Assembly: GCA_946811185.2 (NCBI GenBank)
Contig: OX328113.1
Coordinates: 23,411,521 to 23,475,520 of the forward strand
DNA: 64,000 nucleotides
Origin: Hippopus hippopus
Lineage: Eukaryota > Mollusca > Bivalvia > Cardiida > Cardiidae
Direction of reading: 5' to 3'
Shown here: positions 53,618-64,000 of the stretch, in pieces
Position numbering within the stretch: position 1 is the first letter of the stretch
Layout of the letters: every line of letters begins with the position of its first letter
Translations under genes and position numbers: made by a program
The notes under the pieces: generated by a model
What the model was told of the DNA's origin: nothing
Databases searched by the model: none
What the model saw: the letters and a program-made list of their open reading frames with translations, nothing else

Positions 53618-54378
53618 TTTATATAATGTATGAGTGAAAGATTTGATATTATTGCGGAATTCCATATGTTTAGGGTCCAACTAGGTCATTTTTCCAAATT
53701 TTCTAAATTCGCAGGAAAAATATAGGGCAGGGGGGAATAATTCCCCCCCCCATCTGGTATCTCGGGCATATTGCAAGTCAGCTGATCTCTGGGTGCCTTA
53801 CCAATAAAGTTTATTGCCTAACTGCATTTCCTTTGTTTGAAGCTATTCCTGGTCATTTATTGCTCATGTCAAACGTCTGGTAACAGAGATTCTGATATGG
53901 AATCAGCTAAGTTTTTGTGGCTGAGTATACTCAGAATATTTATAGGAGCATTTCTGGCTGCCTATTTGAAAAATGTCTTTTGATTGGACCAAAATATATT
54001 GGTCAACCAATAGATACTTGTTGAATGGAGAACGATCATCCTATATCATAACATGGATACTAAGTTAAAGTGAAGACTTTCACTGTTAAAAATGGAATTT
54101 TTACACACACATACACACATGGGCGCGCTCGCTTTTAATTCAGAAGAAATCAAAAAGGACAAGAAAGCAGTGCTGGCTCTGGCCCAAGTAAAATAATGGC
54201 CAACAATTTTTTCTTGAAAAAAATAATAGACAAATTAAGCGTGCGAAGTTTGGTTTAAAAGAAAAGACATGCACATGTAGTATTAACTTTGTTTTTTACT
54301 CATAGTTTCAAACTTTCATTCACATAATCATTTCCATTACAATAATAATAATAATAAAATGGTCATATATATTTAATC
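53618..54378. other. Intron sequence, nothing recognised
   Basis: AT-rich with short C-runs; no exon or named repeat. Confidence 0.4.
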
Positions 54379-54382
54379 TTAC

Positions 54383-54700
54383 CTTGTAGAAAATATTGTG
54401 GGAAAGGAGAATTTGCTCTATACCATTTCCTGGAATAGTGCTCCTTTTCCCACATTAGTTACATAAAAGCATAAAGGCTTTTAGGTCCTAGTTTCTTTTG
54501 TTGAATGGTTAATCCTTTACCAAAAGACAAAATTTCATTTTAATCTTACATTGTAGAAAATATTGTAGGAAAAGGAAAATTTGTTCAACACCATTTCCTA
54601 AGGATATTTCTCCTTTTCCCACATTATTTGCATAAAAGCATACAGACATTTAAGTCCTAGTTTCTTTTGATGAATGGTTACTGTTTTACCAAACATTTTT
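54383..54700 (+). repeat. Tandem pair of diverged F1 cores
   Basis: Two ~158-bp units, each GTAGAAAATATTGT.GGAAA...CTCCTTTTCCCACATTA...CCTAGTTTCTTTTG.TGAATGGTTA; duplicated after the palindrome had already decayed. Confidence 0.7.
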
Positions 54701-55933
54701 TTTTTTATTGTAATAAATGATGTGCACAAGAGAAGGAGAAAATTTTCTATTACATGATGAATTACCTCCCTTTATTATCTGCTAACCTTAATTATTTTCT
54801 AATAAGGTCAATGAGGAGGATAAAATGTCTTAAATAAAGTCATTCACTCGATAGTATCTAAACAGTGAAGTGGACGAGGTTATCAACTTAAGCCTTTAAA
54901 TTTAATTCGAATTTTCATACTGCTATTCACTGGTACCACTGCTAAATCCAATACTGTAAATGCAGTTAAATTTTCCTTAGTTTATTATCTTTTTTAATTG
55001 GCGATAGTTTTCGTTTAGGACGACCCATGTTGACGTATAAGTGAAGAATGATAAGATTTTAAGGGTTCAAGAACAAGATTTATTAGAATAATGTCAACAT
55101 GTCAATTAAATTCAATTATGAATTATTGTTTTCTTTTTGTTCGCCGACATTTAAACAGCGCCGATTTACGTTAGCAATGTAAACGAATTTATGATATCTA
55201 ATTGAATTCCTGTAGTCGCCATCGCCGTTTCTGGCGGTATTGAAATCCAAGGCATTCTATCACTGCGTCGAGTAAAACAGTCAATCAAAATTTAACGTGA
55301 AATAAACAAATAATCGCGTTCTCCAATTAACGGCTTAGAATAACAACCGATAACATGACACGCGTTGTGGAATATACAAGCCAACTGTGACCTGTCCATT
55401 ACCTAAGGTTGCGTCCGTCAAGGTGTGAAACAAGCGATTACCACATTTTCGGTGCAAATTAGCGCGTGATCCAGGCAAGTAAAGGGAATTTTACCCGACT
55501 TTTTTTGGGAATAAATTAATCGACAATTTTTATCGACAATTGGAAGAATTAATCGACAGCTGAATTAATTAATCGACAATTGTCGATAATGTCGATTGGC
55601 AGCGCGAGCACTGAGAAAGATAAATGAAAGTGAGAATGGGGAAAACGCTTTGATTTAAGCAGAGAAAGATACAGTGACTGGTAAATAGTGCCCGATGTAA
55701 CTGGAGTTGCATTTTGTGATCTGTGCACAAAAAAGATCAACTACAGATCAAATGGAATGAAAGCCTTGTGCTTGCATGCCTGTAGACATAGACATATGAG
55801 ATTGTTATGTATAAATGGATGTGAGTTATTTCGTAGGTTAAATTTTCAAAAGAGCCATGTGCTTGAAAGTATCAATCCCTCTTAGCCTGCCTTGGTGGGT
55901 ACTAGCTTGTAGGCAAAAGCTTGAAGTTTTATG
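54701..55933. other. Intron sequence, nothing recognised
   Basis: Contains ATTAATCGACAATT repeats near 55515-55595; no coding signal. Confidence 0.4.
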
Positions 55934-56913
55934 TTAACTGAAAATGAAAATTGAGAGTGAAATACATGAAGCCTTTTTGAAATCAGGGTGTCAGGAAAAG
56001 GGTTTTATCATGAATCAAAAAGCTGGAGCTAAATTTGAAAATTGGTCACCAGCATTTTCTCCTTTCCTTTTAAAAAAGTACTATGTTTTTTACCCTGTTA
56101 AAAAATTTAAGGTCATTTGTACCAGTTTCAAACTTGTCGTCTGCAGATGCGTTCAGTTGGAAGGGTCTACCATTTGTTGCATGGTAAAGCAGGGTTTTCT
56201 ATGACGCACAAACCCTGCGTCATTGATGCGATTTTAACTCAAATGACCCCCAAAATAAATGACAGTGCGTCATCAGTGACGCAACTTTCCAAAATCTAAA
56301 TCATCTAGGAAATTGAATGAAGCATCATAAATCCAAGTCTATTCTTGCTTCAATATCAGACGAATACCATTCTTTTTTTAACCACATGGTTTATTTTAGA
56401 TAAAAGTGGTTTTCTGGTAATTTATTTATAGAATAAGACTGGCTTACGCATTATTGCAGTAAAGTACATCGGACATGTGTCTGAAATATGGGCCCAGTCA
56501 AAGACTTGGTTGGGTTCTCTGTATTTCATAACTTACTGTATGCCACTTCCGGTAGATAAAAGTACACATTACCAGTCTGTGCTGTTCGCGGAAAATAATG
56601 TCATGACGAAGTAAACTGTAGCATTCTTTCTATCGTCTGCTTCCTACAGCTGCCGATCAAGCCACGTCAAGCAGCGATTCGGACGAGAATGTTTCGTCTG
56701 TCACAAGCTTTCGAGCTTTCCGTCTGAAATGACTTACAGACTTTACCTTCTTGGAGTTTAAAGGTGAAATGCATTGCAATCCATGCTTGACGACGCTGAG
56801 ACCCATTTATTTTGACCCCCTAAGATAAAGAAATTGAGCCTCAACTAATGAGGCAAGGGGTCACAATGACCCCCTAATTTTAAAGCTGAGGGAAAACCCT
56901 GGTAAAGGGATAA
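55934..56913 (-). mobile_element. F1 MITE split by a hAT-like element
   Basis: MITE runs 55934-56189 and resumes at 56900. The break is inside the terminal GGTAAAGGG. Confidence 0.74.
56190..56901. mobile_element. ~710-bp hAT-like element with TGGTAAAG duplication
   Basis: CAGGGTTTTC left, GGAAAACCCTG right, flanked by TGGTAAAG at 56182-56189 and 56900-56907 (the last TG overlaps the end). The same end type as the element at 51554. Carries GGTCACAATGACCCCC. No transposase. Confidence 0.72.
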
Positions 56914-56952
56914 ACAGCATGCAAACAATAATTCTGCTCTCTAGTTATCAAC

Positions 56953-57188
56953 TTTACCATTTACCAAACAGTCCCGGTTTTAACGACCCTTCAGAAGAAG
57001 CCGTTTGAAAACGTTGTGGGAAAAGGAGAAAATGCTGGTAACCAGCATTTTCTCCTTTTTCCCCACAATGTTTTCTAACATTTCAAAAACAAATTCCATC
57101 AATTGAGATACTTTTACATGTTATTTGTTGTCTGCAAATACGTTCAATTTTGACTAGTCTGTTATCTTGTCATGCGGTAAAGAGTTAA
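56953..57188 (-). mobile_element. F1 MITE abutting CLK-like exon 2
   Basis: Full length with intact arms; its TTAA ends 15 bp before the exon. Confidence 0.84.
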
Positions 57189-57203
57189 TTGTTTTCCTTA
57201 CAG

Positions 57204-57450
57204 CCATGATAGATACAAACGAAGAAGATCTCGAGACAATCACAGCCCCGACTACTACAGAGACAGATCTGTAAGTCCAGAGCGTCACCGAGGAAGCTAC
57301 AGTCGTCATAGGTATGACAGTGACCGTAGCAGCCATTATCATTCCAGACATACCAGCCACAGCAGTAGCAGCCGACGTCACCGACGGAAACACAGGCGGA
57401 GGAGCTACAGGCACAGACAGAGAACAACATACGGGTCAAGAGACAGTCAG
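57204..57450 (+). CDS. CLK/LAMMER-type kinase, N-terminal RS exon 2 (partial gene)
   Basis: One base plus 82 codons after a ttccttacag acceptor: HDRYKRRRSRDNHSPDYYRD, later SSSRRHRRKHRRRSYRHR and YGSRDSQ, then donor CAG|gtgagt. Phase matches the previous exon. The SRRHRRKHRRR cluster resembles the basic stretch just before the kinase domain in CLK2/CLK3. An internal GTAAGT at 57271 could act as an alternative donor. An F1 copy ends 15 bp before the acceptor (TTAA at 57185-57188), leaving almost only the pyrimidine tract between repeat and exon. No EDDEEGHLI-type continuation was found downstream to 64000. Confidence 0.6.
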
Positions 57451-57858
57451 GTGAGTGGAAAGTATTGTGCTTTAGATTATCGAACCCAAGGCCCCTCATG
57501 TGTAGAGACATACTACTGGGTATGAAGGATCACTTCAGATCATGACAGGACATGTCTCTCCTTGTATTAGGTGGTATTTCTGTAACCAGGTTCATTTTTG
57601 ACAAGTATGGGAAAGTAGCCATACGGTCTCTTTTTCTCTTAGTGCAACACTAATGCAATGGTAGCAAGCATAGACAGGCCAGTAAAGCAAGCCCTGCTTT
57701 TTCTCTCATGTTTGCCTCCCTGTTAGGTGTTGATGGTTTGTCATTTGAAAGGGACATTTTTTTTTTGACATAATTTACATGTGCAGATGAAAATTGCTTA
57801 TATCAGACAATATTTCAAAAATCTTTTGAAAAAAGGAAAAATTGCTCATAACCAGAGA

Positions 57859-58174
57859 TAACCCTTTACTACAAAATCCTAAGTTTTAACAATCCTGTGA
57901 AAGAAGGCTTTTGAAAACACAGTTGGAAAATGAGGGAATGCTGGTAACCGGCATTTTGGCCGTTTTCCACAATGTAAATCTATCCTTTCAAAGACAGTTT
58001 CCACAATTTTTGCCACATCGAAGTAACCGGCATTTTCACCTTTTTCCACATTTTCCACAATGTTTTCTACCCTTTCAGAGACAATTTCCTCAATTTTTGC
58101 CACATTTAAGTTATGGTCTGCAAATGCTTTGGATTGGGACAAGTCCAGAATTTTGTCATCAAATTAAGGGTTAA
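57859..58174 (-). mobile_element. F1 MITE with internal duplication
   Basis: 316 bp; the stretch from CCGGCATTTT to CCACATTKAAGT occurs twice. Confidence 0.76.
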
Positions 58175-59805
58175 AATGGTTGCTGAAATTCGTTTTGGGA
58201 AGTAGTTCCTGAAATCATGTAACACCTCCATTACCTTAGGAACAAACAAGAATAAGGACCTTTTCTTTCAGTAGATGCAGACTTCTGTTAAATTGTCAAG
58301 ATGTTACCTTCATTATTCAATAAATTTTTGCCTATATTGACTTGTGCCCAATGCTTTGTTTGTGTGAGAAATGCAAAATTAGAAAAAATATTCAAAGAAA
58401 GGAATAGAAGGTGGATTCTTTGGACTTGGGTAATTGTATTTTGGGATGGATGTTTCTGTTTGTTTGGTTATTGTATTTCGGGATGGATGTTTCTTTTTGT
58501 TGTAAGAGTAAGTCAGCAATTTTCTTAATTATCTTCAATTATCTATCCCATTCTGATGATTTCGATGGTCAGTCCATTAGTTGTGATACAATATCATGCT
58601 GTAAAATAGATAAGATGATTCACCCCATCTAAATTCTGTGCACAGACGTTCAGACTTTTTTTAGGATGTTGGAAAATGGTTTGTTATGGTTATTCATAAA
58701 TATGGATCTTGATCATTTAAAAAGAGAAACTCTATTTTTCTCAAATTCTGTAAAATTTTGACAACAGATATGGGAGATAACTGGTCCGTTGTAAATGTTC
58801 CTCATAAATGAACCTGGTGCAGGAGTTACCTCCTTTATACAAGAAAACGCTCACTCCCTTTGCTATATATCTGTTTTCTCTATTACAGACAAGCTGGGTA
58901 AGTACAGGTCCTAAATCATTCATTTTAATGCTTATTTAAGGTCCATTTTATTTCAATAATGTGGGAGTTAGGGCCTGTAGATAATACAATTATATACAGA
59001 TAGTGGGTAGATTTGACCTATGGGGGATTGATTCAATTTACAAAATGAATACAGTGTATAAAATTTTTGATGTCTTGCAGGACAAAATAAAGAGATGAAA
59101 ATATATGATTATCTGCATGAGAGACTACAAGAAACTTACTGGACAAAATCTTTAGTTGTTTATAAATGTATAGTGCATTTTCATTGGGGAGGAAACAAAA
59201 CAAGTCAGAGTGACTGTACAATAAGCCTAAGTTAGTTGCATTTTTACTTATGATTGTTTTATCTTCATTTGATTCAAAACTTCAATTCGATTTACAGCTT
59301 GTTTTTGAAAGCAAGAAGATGAAAAATGTCATTTTGAATAATGAATGTACAAATTTACCTTCAAATCAAGTGTATTTTATAAAAATGAGACATTACTCAA
59401 AATAATATTTATCAATGACAGATTTTGGTTTTCTTTGTTTTGAAACAGTTGTTAAACATACGCAAACTAAATTTCTTAGCTTAAAAAACAGAAAGAATTA
59501 CCAAATAAATGTTATAAAACTGAAGTACAAATGATTCTGAAGAAAATTTAATAGTGAAAAAAAAATAGGCAAAAAAATGTTTAGAACTATGTCATTATGC
59601 AATAGATACTTAACACTTTTTATTAGATATATATCTAAAAATATGAAAATGTGCACAAATGTTTTCAAGTATAATACACACTGTTTTTCCTACTTTTGCC
59701 ACAATTTCATCACTAGTTTTCATCTAAAATTCATGATGGTTATCCATGTTTCACTAGGATATTTCCAAACTTGCTTACTGAACATTATTTCTGGAGACAG
59801 TGACT
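58175..59805. other. Intron or intergenic stretch
   Basis: Holds a tandem pair of ~39-bp units (TTTTGGGATGGATGTTTCTG, 58427-58505) and an AATAAA near 58318; a GGGAGATAACTGG / GAGTTACCTCC pair near 58770-58835. No gene seen. Confidence 0.45.
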
Positions 59806-59905
59806 TAAATCTTTACCAAATGACCAAATTATAGACTGGTCCAAATTGTAAGCATTTACAGACAACAAATACAGTATGATTCAGATTTGCCTTTGAAAAC
59901 GTAAA
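59806..59905 (+). mobile_element. F1 L-end fragment
   Basis: AATCTTTACCAAATGACC through the region before the palindrome. Confidence 0.66.
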
Positions 59906-59912
59906 TTAATGT

Positions 59913-60141
59913 TTAACTTTTTACCAGACAACTAAATTTCAGAATTGTCCAAATTGAAAGCAGTTGCTGACGACAAATTAAGGTGGCCCAAGGGACGAAA
60001 TATGTTTTTCATAGGGTAGAAAACATTGTGGGAAAAGGAGAAAATGCTGGTAACCAGCATTTTCTCCTTTTCCCTTAATGTTTTCAAAAGGCTTCTTTTC
60101 TCGGGGTCGTTAAAACTCGGGATTATGTGGTAAAAGGTTAA
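59913..60141 (+). mobile_element. F1 MITE
   Basis: 229 bp, TTAA ends, arms intact except near the outer right. Confidence 0.86.
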
Positions 60142-60316
60142 AGAAAGCCTACTCTCTGAGAGTCGTTAAAACAGGATTATGTTGTGAAGGTTTAAAAATG
60201 TCTTTTCTACAATATGAAAAATATAAAGGATTCAATATAATAAATAATAATGAGGTAATGTTAACATGGTGAAAAGGAATGTATAATTTATGAATGGAAT
60301 ATCCCAAAATACTAGA

Positions 60317-60340
60317 GGAGAGAGAGAGAGAGAGAGAGAG
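60317..60340. repeat. (GA)n microsatellite
   Basis: Uninterrupted AG repeat. Confidence 0.93.
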
Positions 60341-60404
60341 CGAGCATGTTACTGGGTCTTGTATGAGATATGTAGTCAAGCTGCTGAAGGACTGGTTTAC
60401 ACAG

Positions 60405-60637
60405 TTAACTCTTTACCACACAAGCAAAATAATTATGAAAATGTACAAACTGAAACCATTTGCAGACCACAATTTAAATGTAGCTCAAAAGATGGACTCT
60501 GTCTTTGATAGGGTAGAAAACTTTGTGGGAAAAGGAGAAAATGCTGGTTACCAGCATTTTCTCATTTTCCAACAATGTTTTCAAAAGGCTTCTTTTTCAG
60601 GGTCGTTAAAACTCGGTAATGTGTGGTAAAGGGTTAA
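60405..60637 (+). mobile_element. F1 MITE
   Basis: Full length, TTAA ends, three arm mismatches. Confidence 0.86.
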
Positions 60638-60945
60638 TTGTTGTTTTTTTAACAAACAGCACTCTTTCATGTGCTTTAAAGCCCCAACAGCATCCAAAAG
60701 TAAACAATGGAGGTGTTAAATGCAGCTGAATTTAAATCATACCATTTAAAAGTATTGAAATTATTGTGAAGATAACAATCTGTTACTGTACAATCAGCCC
60801 AAGAGTTTATTTTGCAGACAATGTAGATCAAGATTACATTGCAAAGAGTTTGCTGTTTTATTTGAGATCTACACTGTCTCATTTGAAAAGCTCTTTGAAA
60901 CTACAACTTTTGGGTGTAGACTATTGGCTGTATATTAATGTTCAT

Positions 60946-61169
60946 TTAACTGACTCTCCACAAAACCATACAATTTTAGACTTGTCAAAAATGAAAGCAG
61001 TTGCAAATGACAAATTGAATGTGGCTGAAATGATGTAATTATCTATGAAAGCGTACAAAACCTTGTGGGAAAATGAGAAAATGCTGGTTACATGCATTTC
61101 CTCACTGGGTTTTCTAAAGGCTATTTCCTCAGGGTCTTTAAAACTTGGGATTGTGTGGTAGAGAGTCAA
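60946..61169 (+). mobile_element. F1 MITE, right arm shortened
   Basis: L and R ends clear. Confidence 0.78.
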
Positions 61170-61193
61170 TTATTCTGCTTTATGTTTTGAGTT

Positions 61194-61443
61194 TGAGCCA
61201 TGCTCTGTGAAAAGGTGGTTTAATGCATCTGGAAAAAGTATTGACCACGGTCAGCCTTTGCAGTCTCCACAGGCTGACCTTGGTCGAAATTTTTTGCTAT
61301 TGGTCAATTTCCTGCATGTCAAAGGACCATTCTATCTCATGATTCAGTCGGTTGTTGATTTTATGGTCCCATAATCATATAATGACTTACTTGGTGTGAT
61401 GCGTCAGAACTGCAGTAAGCCCCTTTTGCCAGAGCATGGCCCA
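61194..61443. mobile_element. F2 hairpin MITE
   Basis: 250 bp, TGAGCCATGCTCTGTGAAAA to GCCAGAGCATGGCCCA; core GGTCAGCCTTTGCAG / CTCCACAGGCTGACC. Confidence 0.82.
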
Positions 61444-61445
61444 TT

Positions 61446-61520
61446 TGTTTTTGAAAAGGTAGGAAATGTTATGGGAAAAGGAGAAAATACTGGTTTCCAG
61501 CAAAAGCCCTTTTCTCCTTA
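61446..61520 (+). mobile_element. F1 core fragment
   Basis: Palindrome remnant between an F2 copy and a SINE tail. Confidence 0.58.
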
Positions 61521-61560
61521 GGAGATTGTTTTTGTAGAGGGATCTAAAGACTTTTGTGCA

Positions 61561-61662
61561 AAGTATTGCATTAGAGAAACTCCAGGAGTGCTTGGGTATT
61601 TGTGATGGCTGCAGTAATTTCTGAAATAATGTTGAAAACAATGTTTACCACCAAACAAACTT
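61561..61662 (+). mobile_element. SINE 3' end (13115 family)
   Basis: AACTCCAGGAGTGCTTGGGT and GAAATAATGTTGAAAACAATG. Confidence 0.62.
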
Positions 61663-61691
61663 AGTCGAAATATAGCTGGTGGGATAACGAA

Positions 61692-61920
61692 TTAACCCTT
61701 TATCACACGGCAAAATTTTAGACCCATCCAAACTGAAAGCATTTGCAAACGACAATATAGATATGGCTCAAATGACGGAAGTTGTCTATGTAAGGGTAGA
61801 AAACGTTGTGGAAAAAGGAGAAAATGCTGGTTACCAGCATTTTCTCCTTTTCCCACAATGTTTTCAAAAGGCTTCTTCCTCAGGGTCGTTTAAAGTCGTC
61901 ATTGTGTGGTAAATGGTTAA
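61692..61920 (+). mobile_element. F1 MITE
   Basis: 229 bp, TTAA both ends, arms nearly perfect. Confidence 0.87.
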
Positions 61921-62002
61921 GAACAGATCAGCCAGGACCTTGTGCTTCAGATCCTGGGTATAATGTGCTGATCCAGATCAGATGAAAAGCTTGCTGCTTA
62001 TA

Positions 62003-63125
62003 CCCCTGTCACACCAGGGCGGCGATCCCATGGTGTCCAAGAAAAAATGCAGAACGCCGAGCTGCACGCAGTACGATCACAAGCATCACCACAGCAACAC
62101 AGTGGTATCGCGAGTAGTCGCGTTGGGATCGTCTAGGACGCCGAGGGACAGCGCGCACTTTGAGCATGCACAAAACAAACGCTGTCGCTCGGCGTTCTGA
62201 AAAGAGCGCGGTGAGATCACCGGAAGGTCATCTTAGCAGCGCAGTAAGCTCTCCCACAACACCACGGGAGCTCCGCAGGCGCTTACAGAGGTCACAGTGC
62301 GAATGCTATGGTTGTCGGTGACGCTTGCACTGAGATTGTACCGCATGCTCTGAGATGTCACTGCGTCTCTACTGAGCTTATACAGCGCATCAGCGGCGCC
62401 TATACGGCGCGTCAACGGCACTGACACGGAGTGTTTTTTATTTTACTGTGCTCTTAAAACGACTCCTGAGCTGCAACGGCGACCATTGCGCTTCTAAGGC
62501 GCTGCTACTGCGTCCACCAGTCTTTGTCTGACAAAAACAGATTTACTGTAGACGAAGAATGCAAATAACCATTGAATTCACTGTGGCTGATGGACGCTAG
62601 CAAACCTGGCTAGTAATGGTTGATGGGGTGACAGTGGTTGATTTGCTTCTGTTTGAGAGGGTTGGGGTTTATGTCCTGCTTTTTCCCCCTTTCTTTTTAC
62701 TAGCACAGTTTTTTTTCTCTATTGACTTTTCGAGACCACAGCAAAGAATCAATTGATTAGTAAATGTGTATACGCACAATTCATTTTCAGAGATAGTTCA
62801 AACGATTGTCAAGAACACGCCGTCAGCGTAGTGTGAGCGCCTTGAGAACGCTGTGAACGCCAAGTGCACGCACTATGGGCACCACGAAAGCGCAGAGCAC
62901 GCAGTGGAAGCACTGTGAGAGTGCAGAGAATCGCCAAGAAGAACTCCGTAGGAACGCGAAAACGCGCCAAAGAAGCTCCGTAGCAACGCATTGGTCGTGG
63001 TGAGAACGCCATGATATCTCCGTCTTTAGGAAAAATATCTGATTTTTCCTGCGATCTCATGGTGCTCAGGGAAATTTAACAAAACCGTGCCAACGCAGTG
63101 GAAACGCTGTATAGTGTGACAGGGG
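62003..63125. mobile_element. GC-rich 1.1-kb element with CCCCTGTCACAC ends
   Basis: CCCCTGTCACAC left, GTGTGACAGGGG right. Subterminal zones (62030-62510, 62810-63110) are GC-rich with many GAACGC, CGCAGTG and GCGCC motifs in opposite orientations; the middle is AT-richer. No transposase, superfamily not assigned. Confidence 0.68.
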
Positions 63126-63330
63126 CTTTAGTGTACAGCCTGTTCTTGAATTGCACTGTCTGGTCAAACATGTTCTCCCTGTATTGATGAGGGTTTAATA
63201 CACGTATACATAATACTGTTTTGAAAGCATTGTGACAAAAGGAGAAATGTGTTACATGATTTATTCTTTTGCCACACATATTTCATACATTAACTTCTGC
63301 AAGATGCAAACCTATCTGCCAGAGGTAATG

Positions 63331-63550
63331 TTAACCACTAGAGTTCCGAATAAACTGAACAGAAATTTTTAGGATTTTAGCCTAAAAATATGACCCAAAT
63401 ACTTTCAGTTTCATGATTGCTTTTGTCTACAGTGTATCTGCAAAACGGACAATGTAGATCAAAGATCAGGCTGCATGTTTTGTGCAGCCTGATCTTGATC
63501 TACACTGGCCGCAAAGCAACTATAGCAGTGAAAGGTGTTTTTAGGGTAAA
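63331..63550 (+). mobile_element. F3-related element
   Basis: TTAACCACTAGAGTTCCGAA left; core AAAGATCAGGCTGCATG / TGCAGCCTGATCTTG. Confidence 0.74.
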
Positions 63551-63640
63551 AGAAGTAGAAAGGGAAAGTTTTCATATGGGAGAGTTTTCCTGTATTTCTG
63601 CTGGTTTATATACAGACGCATACACAGTGGAATAAATCAT

Positions 63641-63672
63641 GTTTAACTCTTTACCAAAGGACAAAATTCAAC
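63641..63672 (+). mobile_element. F1 L-end stub
   Basis: TTAACTCTTTACCAAAGGAC then cut by an F3 element. Confidence 0.6.
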
Positions 63673-63869
63673 CCTAATAGGGCTAAATAAACCCAACAGT
63701 CTAAGAACAAGACCCAATTAATTGCAATTTGATGGTTGTATTTGTCTGAAGTGTTTGAGGTCGGCAGATAGTGTAGATCAGAGGTCAGACTGCACATTTT
63801 GTGCAGCCTTATCTTGATCTACACTGGCCGCAAAAACAATTACGATTGTGAAAGGCCTTTTAAGGGTTA
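63669..63869 (+). mobile_element. F3-related element
   Basis: AGGTCAGACTGCACA / TGTGCAGCCTTATCTT core; ends TTTTAAGGGTTAG. Confidence 0.72.
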
Positions 63870-63904
63870 GGACAAGACCAAACCAAACATACTGAATTTT
63901 GCAG

Positions 63905-64000
63905 AGGATAAAGTAAATGAATCAATGAGTTGAATATTTCTTTGAAAGGGTAGAAAACATTGTAGGAAAAGGAGAAATTGCTGGTCACTAGCTTTATCCT
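63905..64000 (+). mobile_element. F1 MITE cut by the window end
   Basis: L interior and left arm (GGAGAAATTGCTGG), continuing outside. Confidence 0.7.

Noticed and set aside
57879..58142. Open frame of 87 aa on the minus strand
   Set aside because: It runs through F1 copies; the recurring peptide GKGENAGYQHFLLFPQCF is just the translated MITE palindrome and appears in dozens of frames.
58301..58632. Overlapping 75- and 73-aa frames rich in Phe/Trp/Cys
   Set aside because: Generated by a tandem duplication of a ~39-bp AT-rich unit, with no splice sites or homology.
62809..63060. GC-rich open frames at the right of the window as a host gene or CpG island
   Set aside because: Composition is confined within CCCCTGTCACAC inverted ends, so it belongs to a repeat.

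Overview
The window looks like gene-poor DNA from a bivalve mollusc. The evidence is two host genes with many small exons in long AT-rich introns, tRNA-derived SINEs with ATCA-type tails, a CTTGACCTTTGA satellite, and very dense families of short hairpin transposons whose sequences I associate from memory with heterodont bivalves. I cannot fix the species.

Two host genes are supported. On the minus strand, 38063 down to 17791, a complete myotubularin-related protein 9 (MTMR9) gene is spread over 14 coding exons. Every splice join keeps frame, and the exons sum to 1683 nt (560 aa plus stop). Its phosphatase loop has lost the catalytic Cys and Arg, as expected of the MTMR9 pseudophosphatases that partner MTMR6/7/8. 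On the plus strand, exons at 51122-51276 and 57204-57450 join in frame into an Arg/Ser-rich N-terminus most like a CLK/LAMMER kinase; the kinase domain is not in the window.

A third protein gene belongs to a transposon. A 2638-bp pogo/Tigger-type element (45337-47974) has a two-exon 612-aa transposase with DDD catalytic residues and a C-terminal zinc finger, inverted ends and a TA target duplication. It sits inside a copy of the dominant MITE.

That MITE, called F1 here, is the main feature of the window: more than 80 copies or fragments of a ~230-bp element with TTAA-CCCTTTACC termini and a central palindrome of up to 67 bp (33-nt arms, 1-nt centre). L end means the end carrying ACAAAATTTTAGACTTGTCC; R end carries CACACAATCCCGA. 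Strand '+' means L end on the left. Copies share TTAA sites, occur as L-R, L-L and R-R forms, and several have substitutions mirrored in both palindrome arms. Terminal sequence and TTAA sites suggest piggyBac-type mobilisation. Two other hairpin families are F2 (TGAGCCATGCTCTG ends, TA sites) and F3 (AGATCAGACTGCACA core, TTAA ends).

Layout: 1-17700, MITEs, minisatellites, SINEs and a satellite; 17791-38072, MTMR9 with MITE-filled introns; 38073-40140, its probable 5' region with a foldback element; 40190-45170, further repeats; 45337-47974, pogo element; 48043-50904, sparse, with a 970-bp TA-flanked element; 51122-57450, CLK-like exons with nested hAT-like elements in the intron; 57451-64000, more F1/F2/F3 copies and a GC-rich 1.1-kb inverted-end element. 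No coding exon I recognise is interrupted by a repeat. All family assignments come from reading and memory; no database search was run.
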